DNA of 64,000 nucleotides from Cymodocea nodosa (lineage: Eukaryota > Streptophyta > Magnoliopsida > Alismatales > Cymodoceaceae). The notes below the pieces were generated by a model. That model made no database searches. It saw only the letters and a list, made by a program, of their open reading frames with translations, and was not told where the DNA came from. The stretch spans positions 5,719,001 through 5,783,000 of the forward strand of contig CM072340.1 in assembly GCA_036874045.1 (NCBI GenBank), read 5' to 3'. How positions within the stretch are numbered: the stretch's first letter is position 1; every line of letters starts with the position of its first letter. Made by a program: the position numbers and the translations under genes. Below are positions 10,677 through 22,626 of the stretch, piece after piece.

Positions 10677-12258
10677 TGTTGAGTATTTTGTTTTGATGAT
10701 GTGTGCTGAATGAAAGTAATCATATTTGCTCAATTACTATTGCTTGTGAAAAGAAATTAAAAACATCAATTAATATAGAAAATGTTTATTGATATAAATA
10801 CTTGTCTGTATTGGATCTAAAATTATATTGTTAAATAACCAATCGTTTCGTTGCATAAATTTCTCATTTAACTAAATGTTAAGTTAACATGTGTTTTTAT
10901 TGAAAAGCATGATATATTTTAAAGGTATATCTTTTGTATCATGAATAGTGCACGTTTAAACAACTCGTTAAGTTAGAGTGTTATTTGTATAGAGGTCACG
11001 TGAGAACTCGTTGAGTTAGAAGCTTAAAGGTTAAAATAGGTCACGTGAGAACTTGTTAAGTTAGTGAGTAAAAGAGAGACGAACTCGTTAATTTAGTGTT
11101 CTACACATGGTCAAATTAAAGGTTACGAATGTTATATTGTATCACGTGAGGTGCACATGTTCAACTCGTTAAGTTAACATAACTAAACACGTTGAGTTGC
11201 TATATTGAACACTAAGGCAACGTATTAGGTTAGCGTTATAAAACTTAAGTTATTATTTTTGCACATGGTAAAATTCTTATTATAAAAACATTTATTTATT
11301 ACTGGTTCGTTGAGTTATCTGTAACACAATGAAGATGGTTCATTGAGTTATCGTAACACCACGAAGTTGGTTCGTTGAGTTAGCATAACAACACAGACTT
11401 TGTTCGTTGAGTTAGCTATAGTACTTGTCACGTGAATTGGCACATGAGGAACTCGTTAAGTTAGAAACGTTAAGTTAATATCTATCTGTGTTACTCGTTT
11501 GGTTAACATTAAAGTAACGACTTCTTATTACACTTGATGAAAATTTTTGGATGAGAAAGTTTATTTTGCAGGAAATTTTTTAGAGATCTAGGATTGATGG
11601 TTAAAGAAAATTAGAAATGTAAATGTTGGTCAGAACGTGTGTATTTCAATGAAGGAAAAAGAAAAGACGTGAAAAAGTGGAAAACTGATAGTGATGAAAC
11701 GTAGAGGATATGAAAGAAATGAAGATTCAGTATAAAAGGAATAGAGCTCTCATTGATCAACCATCCCTGCACACCAAATGAAAAATCTTTTCAGGGATCA
11801 AAAACACTCTTTGGGGAAAAGCTCTTAAATGGAAGAAAACTCAATGAAGCAGAAAATGTCAGATTTATGTCACTGAAGATCTGAAGTAACAACAGAAAGC
11901 AAATTTGGTGAAGTAGAGAACGAAAAGATATTCGTCACTAAAGAATTGCTAAAGAAGAAAAGAAAAAATAAAAAAGGGAGAAGAAGAAAGATCTTAAATA
12001 GGGAGAAATGTTTTAAATTCTGTAAATTAGTTTTCTCTATTTGTAGTTATGAAATTGTATAGATGAAACATGGTATCGATCTGAAGTATCCTAATTTCTT
12101 AGGAGAATTGAATTGTATATTGTAATTGAAACCTTGAATAAAATAATTTTATAAAAACAGTGTCTCGACTTATTTTTGAGTTTTGAAGTTTCAATTATAA
12201 TTAGAAAAAGTTGAAAAACACAATTCACCCCCCTCTTGTGTAGCCATACGATCCTACA
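10677..12258 (+). repeat. 5' LTR of copia element B
   Basis: TGTTGAGTATTTTG to GATCCTACA, 1,582 bp. It holds repeated AACTCGTTAAGTTAG and TTCGTTGAGTTA blocks, CACGTG sites, TATAAAAG at 11731-11738, a purine-rich run at 11940-12010, an ACCTTGAATAAAATAATT block near 12135 as a possible poly(A) signal, and CACCCCCCTCTTGTGTAGCC near its end. The end is fixed by the primer site two bases downstream. Confidence 0.88.
11731..11738 (+). promoter_or_regulatory. TATA box in 5' LTR of element B
   Basis: TATAAAAG preceded by GAAGATTCAG, in the same context as in the other type B LTRs. It lies about 520 bp before the LTR end. Confidence 0.6.
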
Positions 12259-12260
12259 AG

Positions 12261-12272
12261 TGGTATCAGAGC
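12261..12272 (+). other. Primer binding site of element B (initiator Met tRNA)
   Basis: TGGTATCAGAGC two bases after the LTR. This is the standard complement of the 3' end of initiator methionine tRNA used by most plant copia elements, including Sireviruses. Confidence 0.92.
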
Positions 12273-12458
12273 TTTGTTAATAATCTTTGATTTAAAATTG
12301 ATACCAACTTATTTAATATCACTACTTATTCTGCCTTCCTTGTTTTTAAACAGAAATTGATATGTGAGTATACGCTTAACTTTCTCGATTTAAGGCTCAA
12401 ATTGTTTTTATCGTTTTAGACTATTTAAAATCAAAAAGGTTGAAAAATCTAAGGTAAG

Positions 12459-14595
12459 ATGGCTACTGGAAATGGTAATTTTTTTTTGTATGAAGGTCAA
12501 AATCTTAACCGTCCTTCTTTACTTGATGGAATACATTTTAAATATTGGAAATATAGGATGACAGTCTTTCTTCAAAGTATAGATAATAAGTTGTGGTTCA
12601 TGATTTCTAAATCATATACTCTATTAACTACCCCTTATAATACTTGGACAATTACTAAAAAAGAAAATGAAACTCTGAATGCTAAAGGCTTAAATATTTT
12701 ATTTTGTGCATTGAGTTATGAACAGTTCAGTAAAGTGTCGGCATATAAATCTGCTTATGAGGTGTGGCATGCATTAGAAGTTTCACATGAAGGTACTTCT
12801 CAAGTTAAAAAGACTAAAATAAACATGTTGATTCATAAGTATGAACTCTTTAAGATGCATGAAGACGAAAGTATTTCTGAGATGTTTTCCAGATTTCTTG
12901 ATATCATAAAATCTTTAAAATGCTTAGGAAAGAATTTTGAATAGAATGATTTAGTGAGGAAAATTCTCAGATCCCTAAGTTCTAAATGGTCTAAGAAAGT
13001 AACATCAATTAAGGAATCACGAGATTTAAATGTTTATACCATGAATGAACTTAGATTTAAATGTTTATACCATGAATGAACTTATAGGAAACTTAACTGC
13101 TTATGAAGTTCAATTAAATGAATCACTGATTCACAACAAATTAAAAATGAAGAAAGAAATAGCCTTCAAAATCAATTCAGATTCTGATATACTACTGATT
13201 CTGACGAGGATTTGATTTTGCTGACTAGGAAATTCAAGAAAGCATGGAAAACTAGGAAACGACAAAGGAACAGAAATGATAAACCCTCAACGTCAAAATC
13301 ATTAAATGACAAGAATTCTTCATTTTGAAAGTAGGTATGTTACAACTGCAAGAAACCTAGACATCTTTCTCCAGATTGTCCTATAAGGAAAAAATGAAAA
13401 GCATAGTAGGACAAATCAAAAAAAGACGACTTAGAAAACTTAGAAAAAGTTTTACAAGAAAAATGCTTTGAAGGTCACTTGGGATGACACGTCAGAAGAG
13501 TCTAAATCTAAGGAATTATCATCAAAATCTTCACATTTAGAAGAAGAACAAGAGTTAGAAGTCGTTGCTCATGTGTGCTTCATGGCAGATGAGTCTGAGG
13601 TAATATCTGATCCTGAAAGTCACTCAGATTTTAACTTTGATGAATTATTATGAGCTTATCATGCATTATTACAAAAACTTAAAGTTTGTAAACTGGAAAA
13701 TAAGAATATTAGAAATTCTTTGTCCATTTTGGAAGAAGAAAATTGTTTCCTGTCTACTACTTTAGAAATGTTTAAATGTGATAATGAAAATCATGCTAGA
13801 GATTTGCACAAATTTCGATTTAATGAATGTGTCTTGCATGAACAAATACAGAATTCAAATGCTGAAAAATTAAAGATAGAGTCTGAAAATGAAATGTTGA
13901 GAAACAACATAAATGATCTTGAATTAGAGATTGATAGATTAAAAATGAGAGAGCTAGATTTAAATTCTACCATTGAGAAATGGAATTTAAGTCAAACTAA
14001 GTTAGATAAACTAACTAATACCCCTGTGGTGTCATATAAATTTGACTTAGGATTTTATTATCCTGAATATCCTGAATCTCAAGCCAATAAAGGATTTATT
14101 AGTTGTAGTTCAAGTAAATCTAAGACTAAAATTCCTTTTATCATAAAACAAGGAAATAAATATGTAGAAGTAGGTACTTCAAGGGATGATTCATGTAGTA
14201 ATAATATAAACCAATGTGATTTATCTAAATGTACTTCTAGCATGACTATAAATGTTTCTAAAAATCTTGTTTCTTGTTCTGGAAATTCAGTCACTAATGT
14301 TTCAAAAATGTCAAACAATCGAAGTAAACTGAAAATTCAAAAATCTGAGCATGAAATTCAAAACTCTAGTGTTAGACCAATTAATCATTCTACATGTTCT
14401 TTATCTAAAAATTTTTGTGCAGAAAAATATTTTGTATGTACTGAAAATTCAAATACAAGTACAAAATCATGGTTTGAACTTACTGAAATGTATGAGCATG
14501 ACCAAAATAAATTAACACCTAATAAAAATCAACTTGGCTTGGTTATACTACATCTGAAAACAAAAGGAATGATTATAAGAATAATAATGCTATAA
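12459..14595 (+). pseudogene. Gag of copia element B, frameshifted
   Basis: Starts ATGGCTACTGGAAATGG (MATGNGNF), followed by the copia gag domain (HFKYWKYRMTVFLQSIDNKL, then MLIHKYELFKMHEDES). A TAG at 12942-12944 sits where element C has CAG, so it is a C-to-T change. A 50-bp stretch is locally duplicated near 13027-13080 (DLNVYTMNELRFKCLYHE). The zinc knuckle (CYNCKKPRHLSPDC) is near 13340-13385 but out of frame. After a frameshift, an acidic segment and a Lys/Glu/Asn-rich coiled-coil-like region run to 14595, with a stop at 13651. At least two frameshifts and several stops make this a pseudogene. Confidence 0.85.
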
Positions 14596-14753
14596 GTAAG
14601 TATGATACAAATGATAAATCAGTAGTACTTTCAACTAATAAAAATGTAAATGATAATGTTAAAATGTTTTTAAACAAAAAGAAGAAATATGCATTTAATA
14701 AACTTGATCCTCAACAACATTAGGTACCAAGAAACAGTTCTTCTTGATTTGTT

Positions 14754-17700
14754 TTGCAAGAAGAAACAACATCAAAATGGATCTTGGATAGTGGAGCATC
14801 AAGTCACATGATTGTACAGAAAAGTCTACTGAAAAATTTTACAAATACCAAGAAAGGAAATGTTACATTTGGAAACAAAAGCAAGGATAAAATCATAGGT
14901 ATGGGCAATGTTCAAATAACTCCGACTTGTATTATTTTGAATGTGCTATATGTAGAAAACCTAGGATTTAATCTGTTGAGTGTTATAAAACTAACTGAAA
15001 ATGGATATTATGTATTATTTGAAGAAAATGTATGCAAAATTATTGATAAAAGTACAAATGAACTTAAGTTTATTGCTAAAAGAAAAGGTTCTGTATGTAT
15101 TTTATGTTTACCTTCTAGTGTAGTTGATTTCAATTCATGTTTGCTAGCTAAAACTAGTGATGCATATGTGGCATAAAGGATCGGGCATATAAATATGAAA
15201 TTATTGCATAAATTATCTAAAAAACATTTAGTGAGAGGTTTACCAAAAATTAAATACTCAAATGATTTTATGTGTGATGCATGTGAGTTAGGTAAACTTC
15301 ATAAAAACTCTTTTAAATCCAAAACTGATATATCAAGCAAGAGAGTCTTAGAACTTATACATATGGATCTATTTGGACCAATAAGAATCATGAGTCTTGG
15401 TGGTAAACCGTATGTATTTGTTTTAGTAGATGACTTCCCTAGATATACTTGGGTATATTTTATAGCATCTAAGACAGAAGTTTTTGAAAAATTTAAAATG
15501 TTTTGCAATCTTGTTCAAAATGAACAAAGTGTCTCTATTCAAAAATTCTAGAGTGATCATGGTACTAAATTTGATAATGATCAAATAAATAATTACTGTA
15601 TAGATCATGGCATTGATCACAGATTTTCTTTTCCAAGAGCACCATCTCGAAATGGTGTTGTTGAGAGAAAGAATAGATCACTTTAGGAAATAGCCAGAAC
15701 TATGTTAAATAAACATATTTTACCTCAAAATCTTTGGACTGAAGTAGTGAATACAGCTTGTTATGTTATTAACAGAAGTCACTTAAGACCTCATGTTAAT
15801 AAAACTCCTTTTGAAATTATGTTTGATAGGGTTCCAAAAATTTCCTATATGAAACCATTTGGCTGCAAGTGTTTTATTCTTAATACTAAGGATAAAAGGG
15901 ATAAATTTCAAGCCAAAGCGGATGAAGGAATTTTTGTATGATACTCTACTAGAAGTAAAGCCTATAGAGTATATAATAAAACTTCTACAACTATTAAAGA
16001 AACCCTCCATGTAAGCTTCAATGAAAATTCTTTTAGAGAATCTTAATCTAAAGTTGATAATGATGACATGATCAATTTTCCAAAAGAACTAGAGATCAAT
16101 AGAGAGATTGAAGATTTATCTGAGGAAATCAAATATATGAACTTAAATGATCAAACTAATGATGAAAGTGATGTACCTTCAGATGTTGATGAGAATATTG
16201 AAGAAAATCAGACAAATTGGCGTTATTCTTCATCACATCTCATCACTCAAGTCATTGGTAATATTAATGAGGGAGTTAAAACTAGAGCTTCAGTAAATTT
16301 AAATAGTATGTGTATGTTTGTTTCTATGGTGGAACCAAAGAATATAGATGAAGCATTATCTGATGAAAATTAGATAGTGGCAATGCAAGAAGAACTAAAT
16401 CAATTCATCAAAAATGATGTTTGGGAATTAGTCTCTCCACGAGAACATCAGTCCATATTAGGTACAAAGTGGATCTATAGAAACAAAACTAATGAAACTG
16501 GTCAAATTATAAGGAACAAAGCTAGATTAGTTGCATAAGGGTATACACAGGAAGAAGGACTAGATTATGATGAAACATTTGCTCCTGTGGCTAGGTTAGA
16601 AAGTATTAGAATATTATTGGCCTATGTTTGTTATATGGATTTTAAACTATATCAAATAGATGTCAAGAGTGAATTTCTAAATGGTTTAATTAATGAAGAA
16701 GTTTATGTAAAACAACCACCTAGATTTGAAGATATTAAAAATCCTAACTATGTGTATAAATTTAAGAAAGCCTTATATGGTTTGAAGCAAGCACCTAGAT
16801 TGTGGTATGAAAGGATATCTACTTTTTTAATAGAACAAGGATATATCATGGGAAAAGTAGACCATACTCTATTTATCACGAGAGATGATAAAGATCTGAT
16901 TGTTGTTCAAATATATGTGGATGATATAATCTTTGGAGCAACTTCTGATAAACTGATAAAAATATTTTCTAAAGAAATAGCTAGTCAATTTGAGATGAGT
17001 ATGATAGGAGAACTTTCATATTTTCTAGGACTTCAAATTAAGCAAATGGATAAAGTTATATTTTTAAATCAAGAAAAATATGCAAATGAAATGCTTAAGA
17101 AATTTAATTTTAATGATACAAGGATTCGAAGAACTCCTATTAGTACTTCTTTAAAGTTAGATATTGATGACATAGGAAAATCAATAGATCAAAGAAAATA
17201 CAGAAGTATGATTGGTTCTTTACTTTATTTGACAGCTAGTAGACCTGATATTATGTTTGTTGTGTTTGCTTGTGCTAGATTTCAATCTAATCCTAAAGAA
17301 TCACACTCAATTGTTGTTAAAAGAATATTTAGATATATACAAGGAACTAAAAACTTTGGTATGTATTATTCTAAGGATAGTTCAATAGATCTTATAGGAT
17401 ATACTGATGCTAATTACGTAGTATCTAAATCTAATAGGAAAAGTACCAGTGGCACATGTCAATTATTAGGAAATAATTTGGTGTCATGGTTTAGTAAAAG
17501 GCAAAACTGTGTAGCACTTTCAACTACTGAAGCTGAATATGTTGCTACTGCATTGTGTTGCACTCAGATTCTGTGGATAAGGCAAACTTTAGAAGATTTT
17601 GGATTATCTTATGATACAATTGAGATTTATTGTGACAGTAGTTCAACAATAAATCTTTCCAAAAATCCTGTATTACATTCTAGAGCAAAACATATAGAGG

Positions 17701-17864
17701 TTAGACATCATTTTCTAAGAGATAACGTAATTATAGGAAAAATTAAATTAGAATTTGTGTCTAGTAAAAATCAATTAGTTGATATATTTACAAAACCTCT
17801 AAATGAAAATACATTCTACAACATAAGATTAAATTTGGGTATTTGTAGGCTATGTGATGTGTAA
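14754..17864 (+). pseudogene. Pol of copia element B (PR-IN-RT-RH), one frame with about seven stops
   Basis: One reading frame of about 1,037 codons. Protease: WILDSGASSHM near 14778. Integrase: zinc-finger remnant near 15180, MDLFGP near 15362, LVDDFPRYTWVYF near 15425, DHGTKFDND near 15555, VERKNRS near 15660. RT: YDETFAPVARLESIRILL near 16567, SEFLNG near 16668, YGLKQAPR near 16780, and the catalytic IYVDDIIFGA near 16912. RNase H: STTEAEYVA near 17520, ending NLGICRLCDV. Stops interrupt it at about 15174, 15549, 15684, 15939, 16044, 16371 and 16536; most fit CAA/CAG or TGG turned into a stop when compared with element C. The YVDD is intact but the protein cannot be made whole. Confidence 0.9.
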
Positions 17865-19375
17865 AATGCATAGACTTCACAAAAGATAAATTTTGTTGAT
17901 GATGTTGTTCACCTCATAGATATTATATACTTATCATAAATATCTAAGTAATATCTAAACTCCTGCATAAGATACTATGTATTTATTGTAAAATCATAGT
18001 AGTATCTTATTGATTTTATGTAGTTTATCAATTTTAATAGTTTTCAAAATATTAAGTGGAAGTGTAAATGAAAAACATTAAATACTTCTGAAATCCTGAA
18101 ATTTTGATTAAGTGATTTTCTTTGGATCAATGACAGTACATATGATCATACATGAATTTGACTTGATTGATTAAACTTGTAGAATAATTTATATGTAAAT
18201 CATCTTAAACTACTAATCAAAAGTATGAGCTTATTGAAACTGATTCATATTTTCAGTAAAATCATAGACGTAAAAATTGTATGAGATTTGTATTTATTGC
18301 ATCTATATTAATGGAATACATATATAATGTGCTTAAAATAAAAAGTGCTTACAAGGTGAAAATATTTGAGAGTTTATTGATCAGTTTGATCACGAGCCTT
18401 TTGTACTTGAGCGGATAGGTATGTAAGGATTATTGTCCTGAAAAAGGATTCTTTAAATCTAGCAACCTAAGGTCCTAATCAGACCTAGGATTGTTGACTG
18501 AAAGCTCATTACACGAGTACATTAGAAAGCTCCTGTATGATTCAAACTTTTCAAACTAACTTTTAAAGAAAATTATCAATATTTACTGTTTTGAAAAGAA
18601 AATGTTGTTTCATTAATTACAGATATCTTTGAATCAAATATAGTTTCTACCAATATGACTACTGATTAGTTGAATCAAAATTAGTACTTTTGAAATGTTT
18701 AGTTGAGATACATTCTTTTATTCTCCTTGAATTAATCATATTAAGTTTAAAGTTATGTTTTGATTCATATACGGTTGGAATTGATTCCTGAAATCATTTT
18801 TGATGAATTAAGGATAACAGAAATTTTCTAAAAAGAGAATTTAAAGTGTAGTTCTAATTAACATCTATTTTCTACAAATATATTTTGTATGTTATTGAAT
18901 ATATTTGAAGTATATTTGTAGGGGGAGGAATAACAATGTCCAAAACAGATTAATATAATTCAGAATATAAATCTTGGTTAATCTGATTTTAGTCCTCTTA
19001 AGATCTTGCTAAATAATTTAAAACAGAAACAAACTATTTTAGATTCATAAGAAGAGAATGTTAGAATAGTTTAAAATGTTCTCAAGATAATGTTAAGTGT
19101 ACTACTTAGACGTTATGTTATGTAAGGTAACGTGTAAAACTACCTCTAGATAGCGTTTTACTTGTTAGGTTAGTTAACTCAACGAGTTATGATTAAATAT
19201 TTCGGGTACCTTGATTGAATAAACTATATTCAATAATCATTTAAAATCCAAACCCGATTTATACATGTTGAGTTAGTCGCCTAAAACCCTATTTAAACAC
19301 TTATTACACGGGCACTTAGGTTACTCGTAAACTTTGTCTGAAAATATTTCTCGCTTGTTGTTACAACCTACGACA
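17865..19375 (+). other. Pol-ORF3 spacer of element B
   Basis: About 1.5 kb of AT-rich non-coding sequence, collinear with 29671-31260 in element C. It holds a conserved hairpin at 17968-18009 and a purine block TGTAGGGGGAGGAATAACAA near 18918, about 450 bp before ORF3. It closes with a short CGTTGAGTTA-type repeat region. No gene is visible. The ORF3 start follows TTGTTGTTACAACCTACGAC. Confidence 0.75.
17968..18009 (+). other. Conserved inverted repeat between pol and ORF3
   Basis: TAAGATACTATG is followed 15 bases later by CATAGTAGTATCTTA, a near-perfect inverted repeat with a three-base bulge. The same structure is at 29778-29819 in element C, with one stem base changed. Confidence 0.6.
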
Positions 19376-21151
19376 ATGGTCTCCAAGTTCTACAAGGGTC
19401 GTGGTAGAGGAAAAGGCAAAAGCAAAGGAGATGGAAAAGGAAAAGATATAAACCATGATGAAGTTCCACGAGCTTGGTTTAAGAAAATACTTCAAGTAGA
19501 CAAAAGGTTAGTAGAAATTTATCATGACTATTTCTTTTCTGAAGAAATACTAGATGAAGTTAGACAAGAACTTCAAAATATAGATGCCAGTATTAAGTAC
19601 ATGGGGATTCGAAGTAAATATGATAGAGAATATAGAATGAAGTATGCTGAAATTGCATTTCTAGAACAATATGCTAGATATTTGGAAAAAGGAGTAGGTT
19701 CATCAAATATAATTCCTCAAACACCCATAAATGGAACTAGATTACAACCATTTGAGGAAGAGCATGACTCCGTAATACCTACACCCTTGTATTCAAAAGA
19801 AAAACAACCAAATATTGTTGTCGATAAAGAAAAAGTTGAAAGTCTTCGAAAGGCTATAGCAATAGAAAGTGCCTTTGAAGAATTAAAATAGAAAATTTTT
19901 TTGGATCAAATTCGCAAGAAAACAGCAACAATAGCAGAAGAGCAGTTGACTTGCTACAAGAGAAAAAGATTAAGGCAAATGAAGCAAACAAAGATTCTTT
20001 CTAAGGAAACAACTATTGTTGAAAAAGAAAAATCAAATGAGATTTTATTTCCTAAAGGCAATGTATGTCTAGACATTGTACCTGTTAGTGCATCTGATAA
20101 ACTCATCAGTTCCAAGCACACTGAGACTAATGAAGATAATGAGACTTTATTTTCCCTTGCTAGAAAACTTGAGAAGAAATCCAAGTCAAATATGAGCTCA
20201 AGTTTTTCTATTAGTTTAAGTCCTAATGATGTAGAAATTGAAAAATCAGAGCATCAGGCAACTGACATTGAACACGTTATTGCATATATAATTGACAATG
20301 TTGAGGTAGTAACTAGTTCACGGGCTGAATTGTCTAAAGTAGCGGATATTGAAAAAGTTAAGACTTTAGAAGAGCTAAATATCAACCAGCCTTCTTCAGA
20401 ATCTATAGAAGCAGAGTCTAATGATTCACAGCATGTATCAATGGAGATATTTGTTGAACAAAATGAACAATTACAGACAAATACATAGGCTAATAAATTT
20501 GTGGAGAAATTGAACTCTAATCATTCTATAGAGACTGAACAAATGAATGCTGAGCATAATGAAGATGTTCCTTACACTATTGAAGTTGAGGAATCAAGTT
20601 TACCTGAGCAGCTTCAAGAAAATATTTTCCTAGAGGAACAACATGACATTCATTTTGAAGAAGAAGTTCCTGAAGATGAACTAAACTCTGAATCATGGCT
20701 TTAGGTATCACCTTCTTTGTATAGAGTATTACAAATTTAAGGAAATTCAATTCATTTTAGATCTGAGGAAGTAGTGCAGAAATACAATAATCTGATTTCA
20801 TGTTAGATTCTACATGCTCGACCAATAAAATTCAGAAATTTGATGGAAATAAGAGATTTATTTGAGTTTCAAGGCCTCATTTAATTCTTGCCAGTTGGAA
20901 CGAAATGGAAGCAATACAAAGAGCTTATTGCAACTTTTTATAGCAATCTGGTCAAGAATGAAAATATACTAAAAACTCAAATAAATCAATAGGAGTTCAC
21001 ATTGTCTCCTGAATTAATTTTTGAAGTTTTGGGATTGAAGAATGAAGGTGTTGTTGTAACTAATAGATTTAACATGATTAGACAACTAGAATGGAACATT
21101 CAGTCTTTATCAAAAATTCTAGATGTATATACTAAAATGAGATTAATGAAA
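19376..21151 (+). pseudogene. ORF3 (post-pol extra ORF) of copia element B, 3' truncated
   Basis: A single frame of about 590 codons with stops near 19889, 20486, 20702, 20738, 20803, 20881 and 20987. It begins at ATG 19376 with a Gly/Lys/Arg-rich head (MVSKFYKGRGRGKGK). A Glu/Lys-rich helical region (SKYDREYRMKYAEIAFLEQY) and a long acidic, Ser-rich middle follow. Near 20840-21050 comes a conserved domain: LMEIRDLFEFQGLI, then FYSNLVKNEN, then LSPELIFEVLGLKNEG. This domain matches the ORF3 of the gypsy element and of layer D, and resembles the 'putative plant transposon protein' family of plant retroelements. No membrane segment or signal peptide is seen, so env-like by position only. The stop at 19889 is CAG in element C. 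The end is lost where a deletion joins it to the LTR. Confidence 0.75.
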
Positions 21152-22172
21152 AATTTAAGTTGTTATTTATGCACATGGTAAAATTCTTATTATAAAAACA
21201 TTTGTTTATTATTGGTTCGTTGAGTTATCTATAACACAGCGAAGATAGTTCGTTGAGTTATCATAACACCATGAAGCTGGTACATTGAGTTAGCATAACA
21301 CTACGGACTTTGTTCATTGAGTTAGCTACAGTACTTGTCAAGTGAATTGGCACATGAGGAACTCGTTAAGTTAGAAACGTTAAGTTAATATCTATCTATG
21401 TTACTCGTTTAGTTAACATTAAAGTAACGACTTCTTATTACACTTGATGAAAATTTTTAGACAAGAAAGTTTATTTTGTAGGAAATTTTTCAGAGATCCA
21501 GGATTGATGGTTAAACAAAATTCAAAATGTAAACGTAGGTCAGAATGTGTGTATTTTGATGAAGGAAAAAGAAAAGACTTGAAGAAGTGGAAAATAGATG
21601 GTGATTAAACGTGGAGGATATGCAAGAAATGAAGATACAATATAAAAGGCATAGAGTTCTCGTTGACCAACCATCCCTGCACACTAAATGAAAAATCTTT
21701 TCAGGGATCAAAAACACTCTTCGAGGAAAAGCTCTCAAATGGAAGAAAACTCAGTGAAGCAAAAAAGGTCAAATTTATGTCACTGAAGATCTGAAGTATC
21801 AATAGAAAGCAAATTCGGTGAAGTAGAGAACGAAAAGATATTCGTCACTAAAGAATTGCTAAAGAAGAAAAGAAAAAATAAAAAAGGAAGAAGAAGAAAG
21901 ATCTTAAATAGGGAGAAATGTTTTAAATTCTATAAATTAGTTTTCTCTATTTGTAGTTATGAAATTGTATAGATGAAACATGGTATCGATATATAATTGC
22001 ATCTACAATTTCTGAGGAGAATTGAATTGTATATTGTAATTGAAACCTTGAATAAAATGATTTCATGAAAATAGTGTCTCGACTTATTTTTGAGTTTTGA
22101 AGTTTCAATTATAATCGGAAAAAGTTGAAAAACACAATTCAACCCCCTCTTGTGTAGCCATATGATCCTACA
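21152..22172 (+). repeat. 3' LTR of element B, first ~560 bp missing
   Basis: Homology to the 5' LTR starts at about LTR position 560 (TTTAAGTTGTTATT) and runs to the LTR end at CATATGATCCTACA. TATAAAAG is at 21641-21648. The ORF3 end, 3' internal region, polypurine tract and LTR start are all missing, so one deletion joins ORF3 to the middle of the LTR. Confidence 0.85.
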
Positions 22173-22626
22173 ACCATGGAACTCAAATAATTCTTTAATC
22201 TCCTCCATTCCAGTCCAATCAACTGGTCTACTGTAAATAACATCATACCCCTTTATCTCTTAATACTTGTTGTATGCTTCCTAACTCCAAAAGTGAACAT
22301 CATTTAGAATCGTTGCTTTAGACGGTTCAGGAATTTGAATTTGTTGTTCTAAAGAGGTTTGCTCTTGAATTTCTTCCTCAAAATGCTGAACTTATGTTTG
22401 TTAGAAATGATCCAGAGATTCCTGCAATTTAGTTCCTCTTTCTGTCTATGGTGGAGAGCCGGTAGAACTCTCCACTCTTTTTTCTTGTACTCTTTCAATA
22501 ATTTGCTGAAGAGTCTCTCCCTCTTTAGTGAAATCTATCGAGTCATTTCCTTTTTGTTTCATATGTTCTTATTCAACTTCTTCTATTTCTTCTTCCTCCT
22601 AACTACCAATCTGCATTGTCACAGTT
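22173..22626 (-). pseudogene. ORF3 fragment of layer D (piece 2)
   Basis: Minus strand, collinear with 37574-38012 in the gypsy and about 63603-64000. It encodes the part just before piece 1: an acidic stretch (VQEKRVESSTGSPP, decayed), then QTSLEQQIQIPEP, then SRPVDWTGMEEIKELFEFHG near 22210-22173. The last motif matches MEIRDLFEFQG of copia ORF3. Several stops are present. It is flanked by copia B on the left and copia C on the right. Confidence 0.75.

Larger units (their letters stand above)
10677..22172 (+). mobile_element. Copia element B, Sirevirus-like, with ORF3 and a truncated 3' LTR
   Basis: A plus-strand Ty1/copia element: 5' LTR 10677-12258, primer site 12261, gag from 12459, pol to 17864, a 1.5-kb spacer, ORF3 from 19376, and a 3' LTR lacking its first 560 bp or so. 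It sits in D: the flanks ACCGT (10672-10676) and ACCAT (22173-22177) are a decayed 5-bp duplication. The uninterrupted homologue in the gypsy reads straight across the site (AGTAGACCATGGAACTC near 37575). The polypurine tract and end of ORF3 are deleted. Gag-pol has many stops, so it is dead. Confidence 0.88.

Noticed and set aside
19376-21151. ORF3 as a retroviral-type envelope gene
   Set aside because: It has the right position, but I see no signal peptide, transmembrane helix or Cys pattern; the protein is acidic and soluble-looking.
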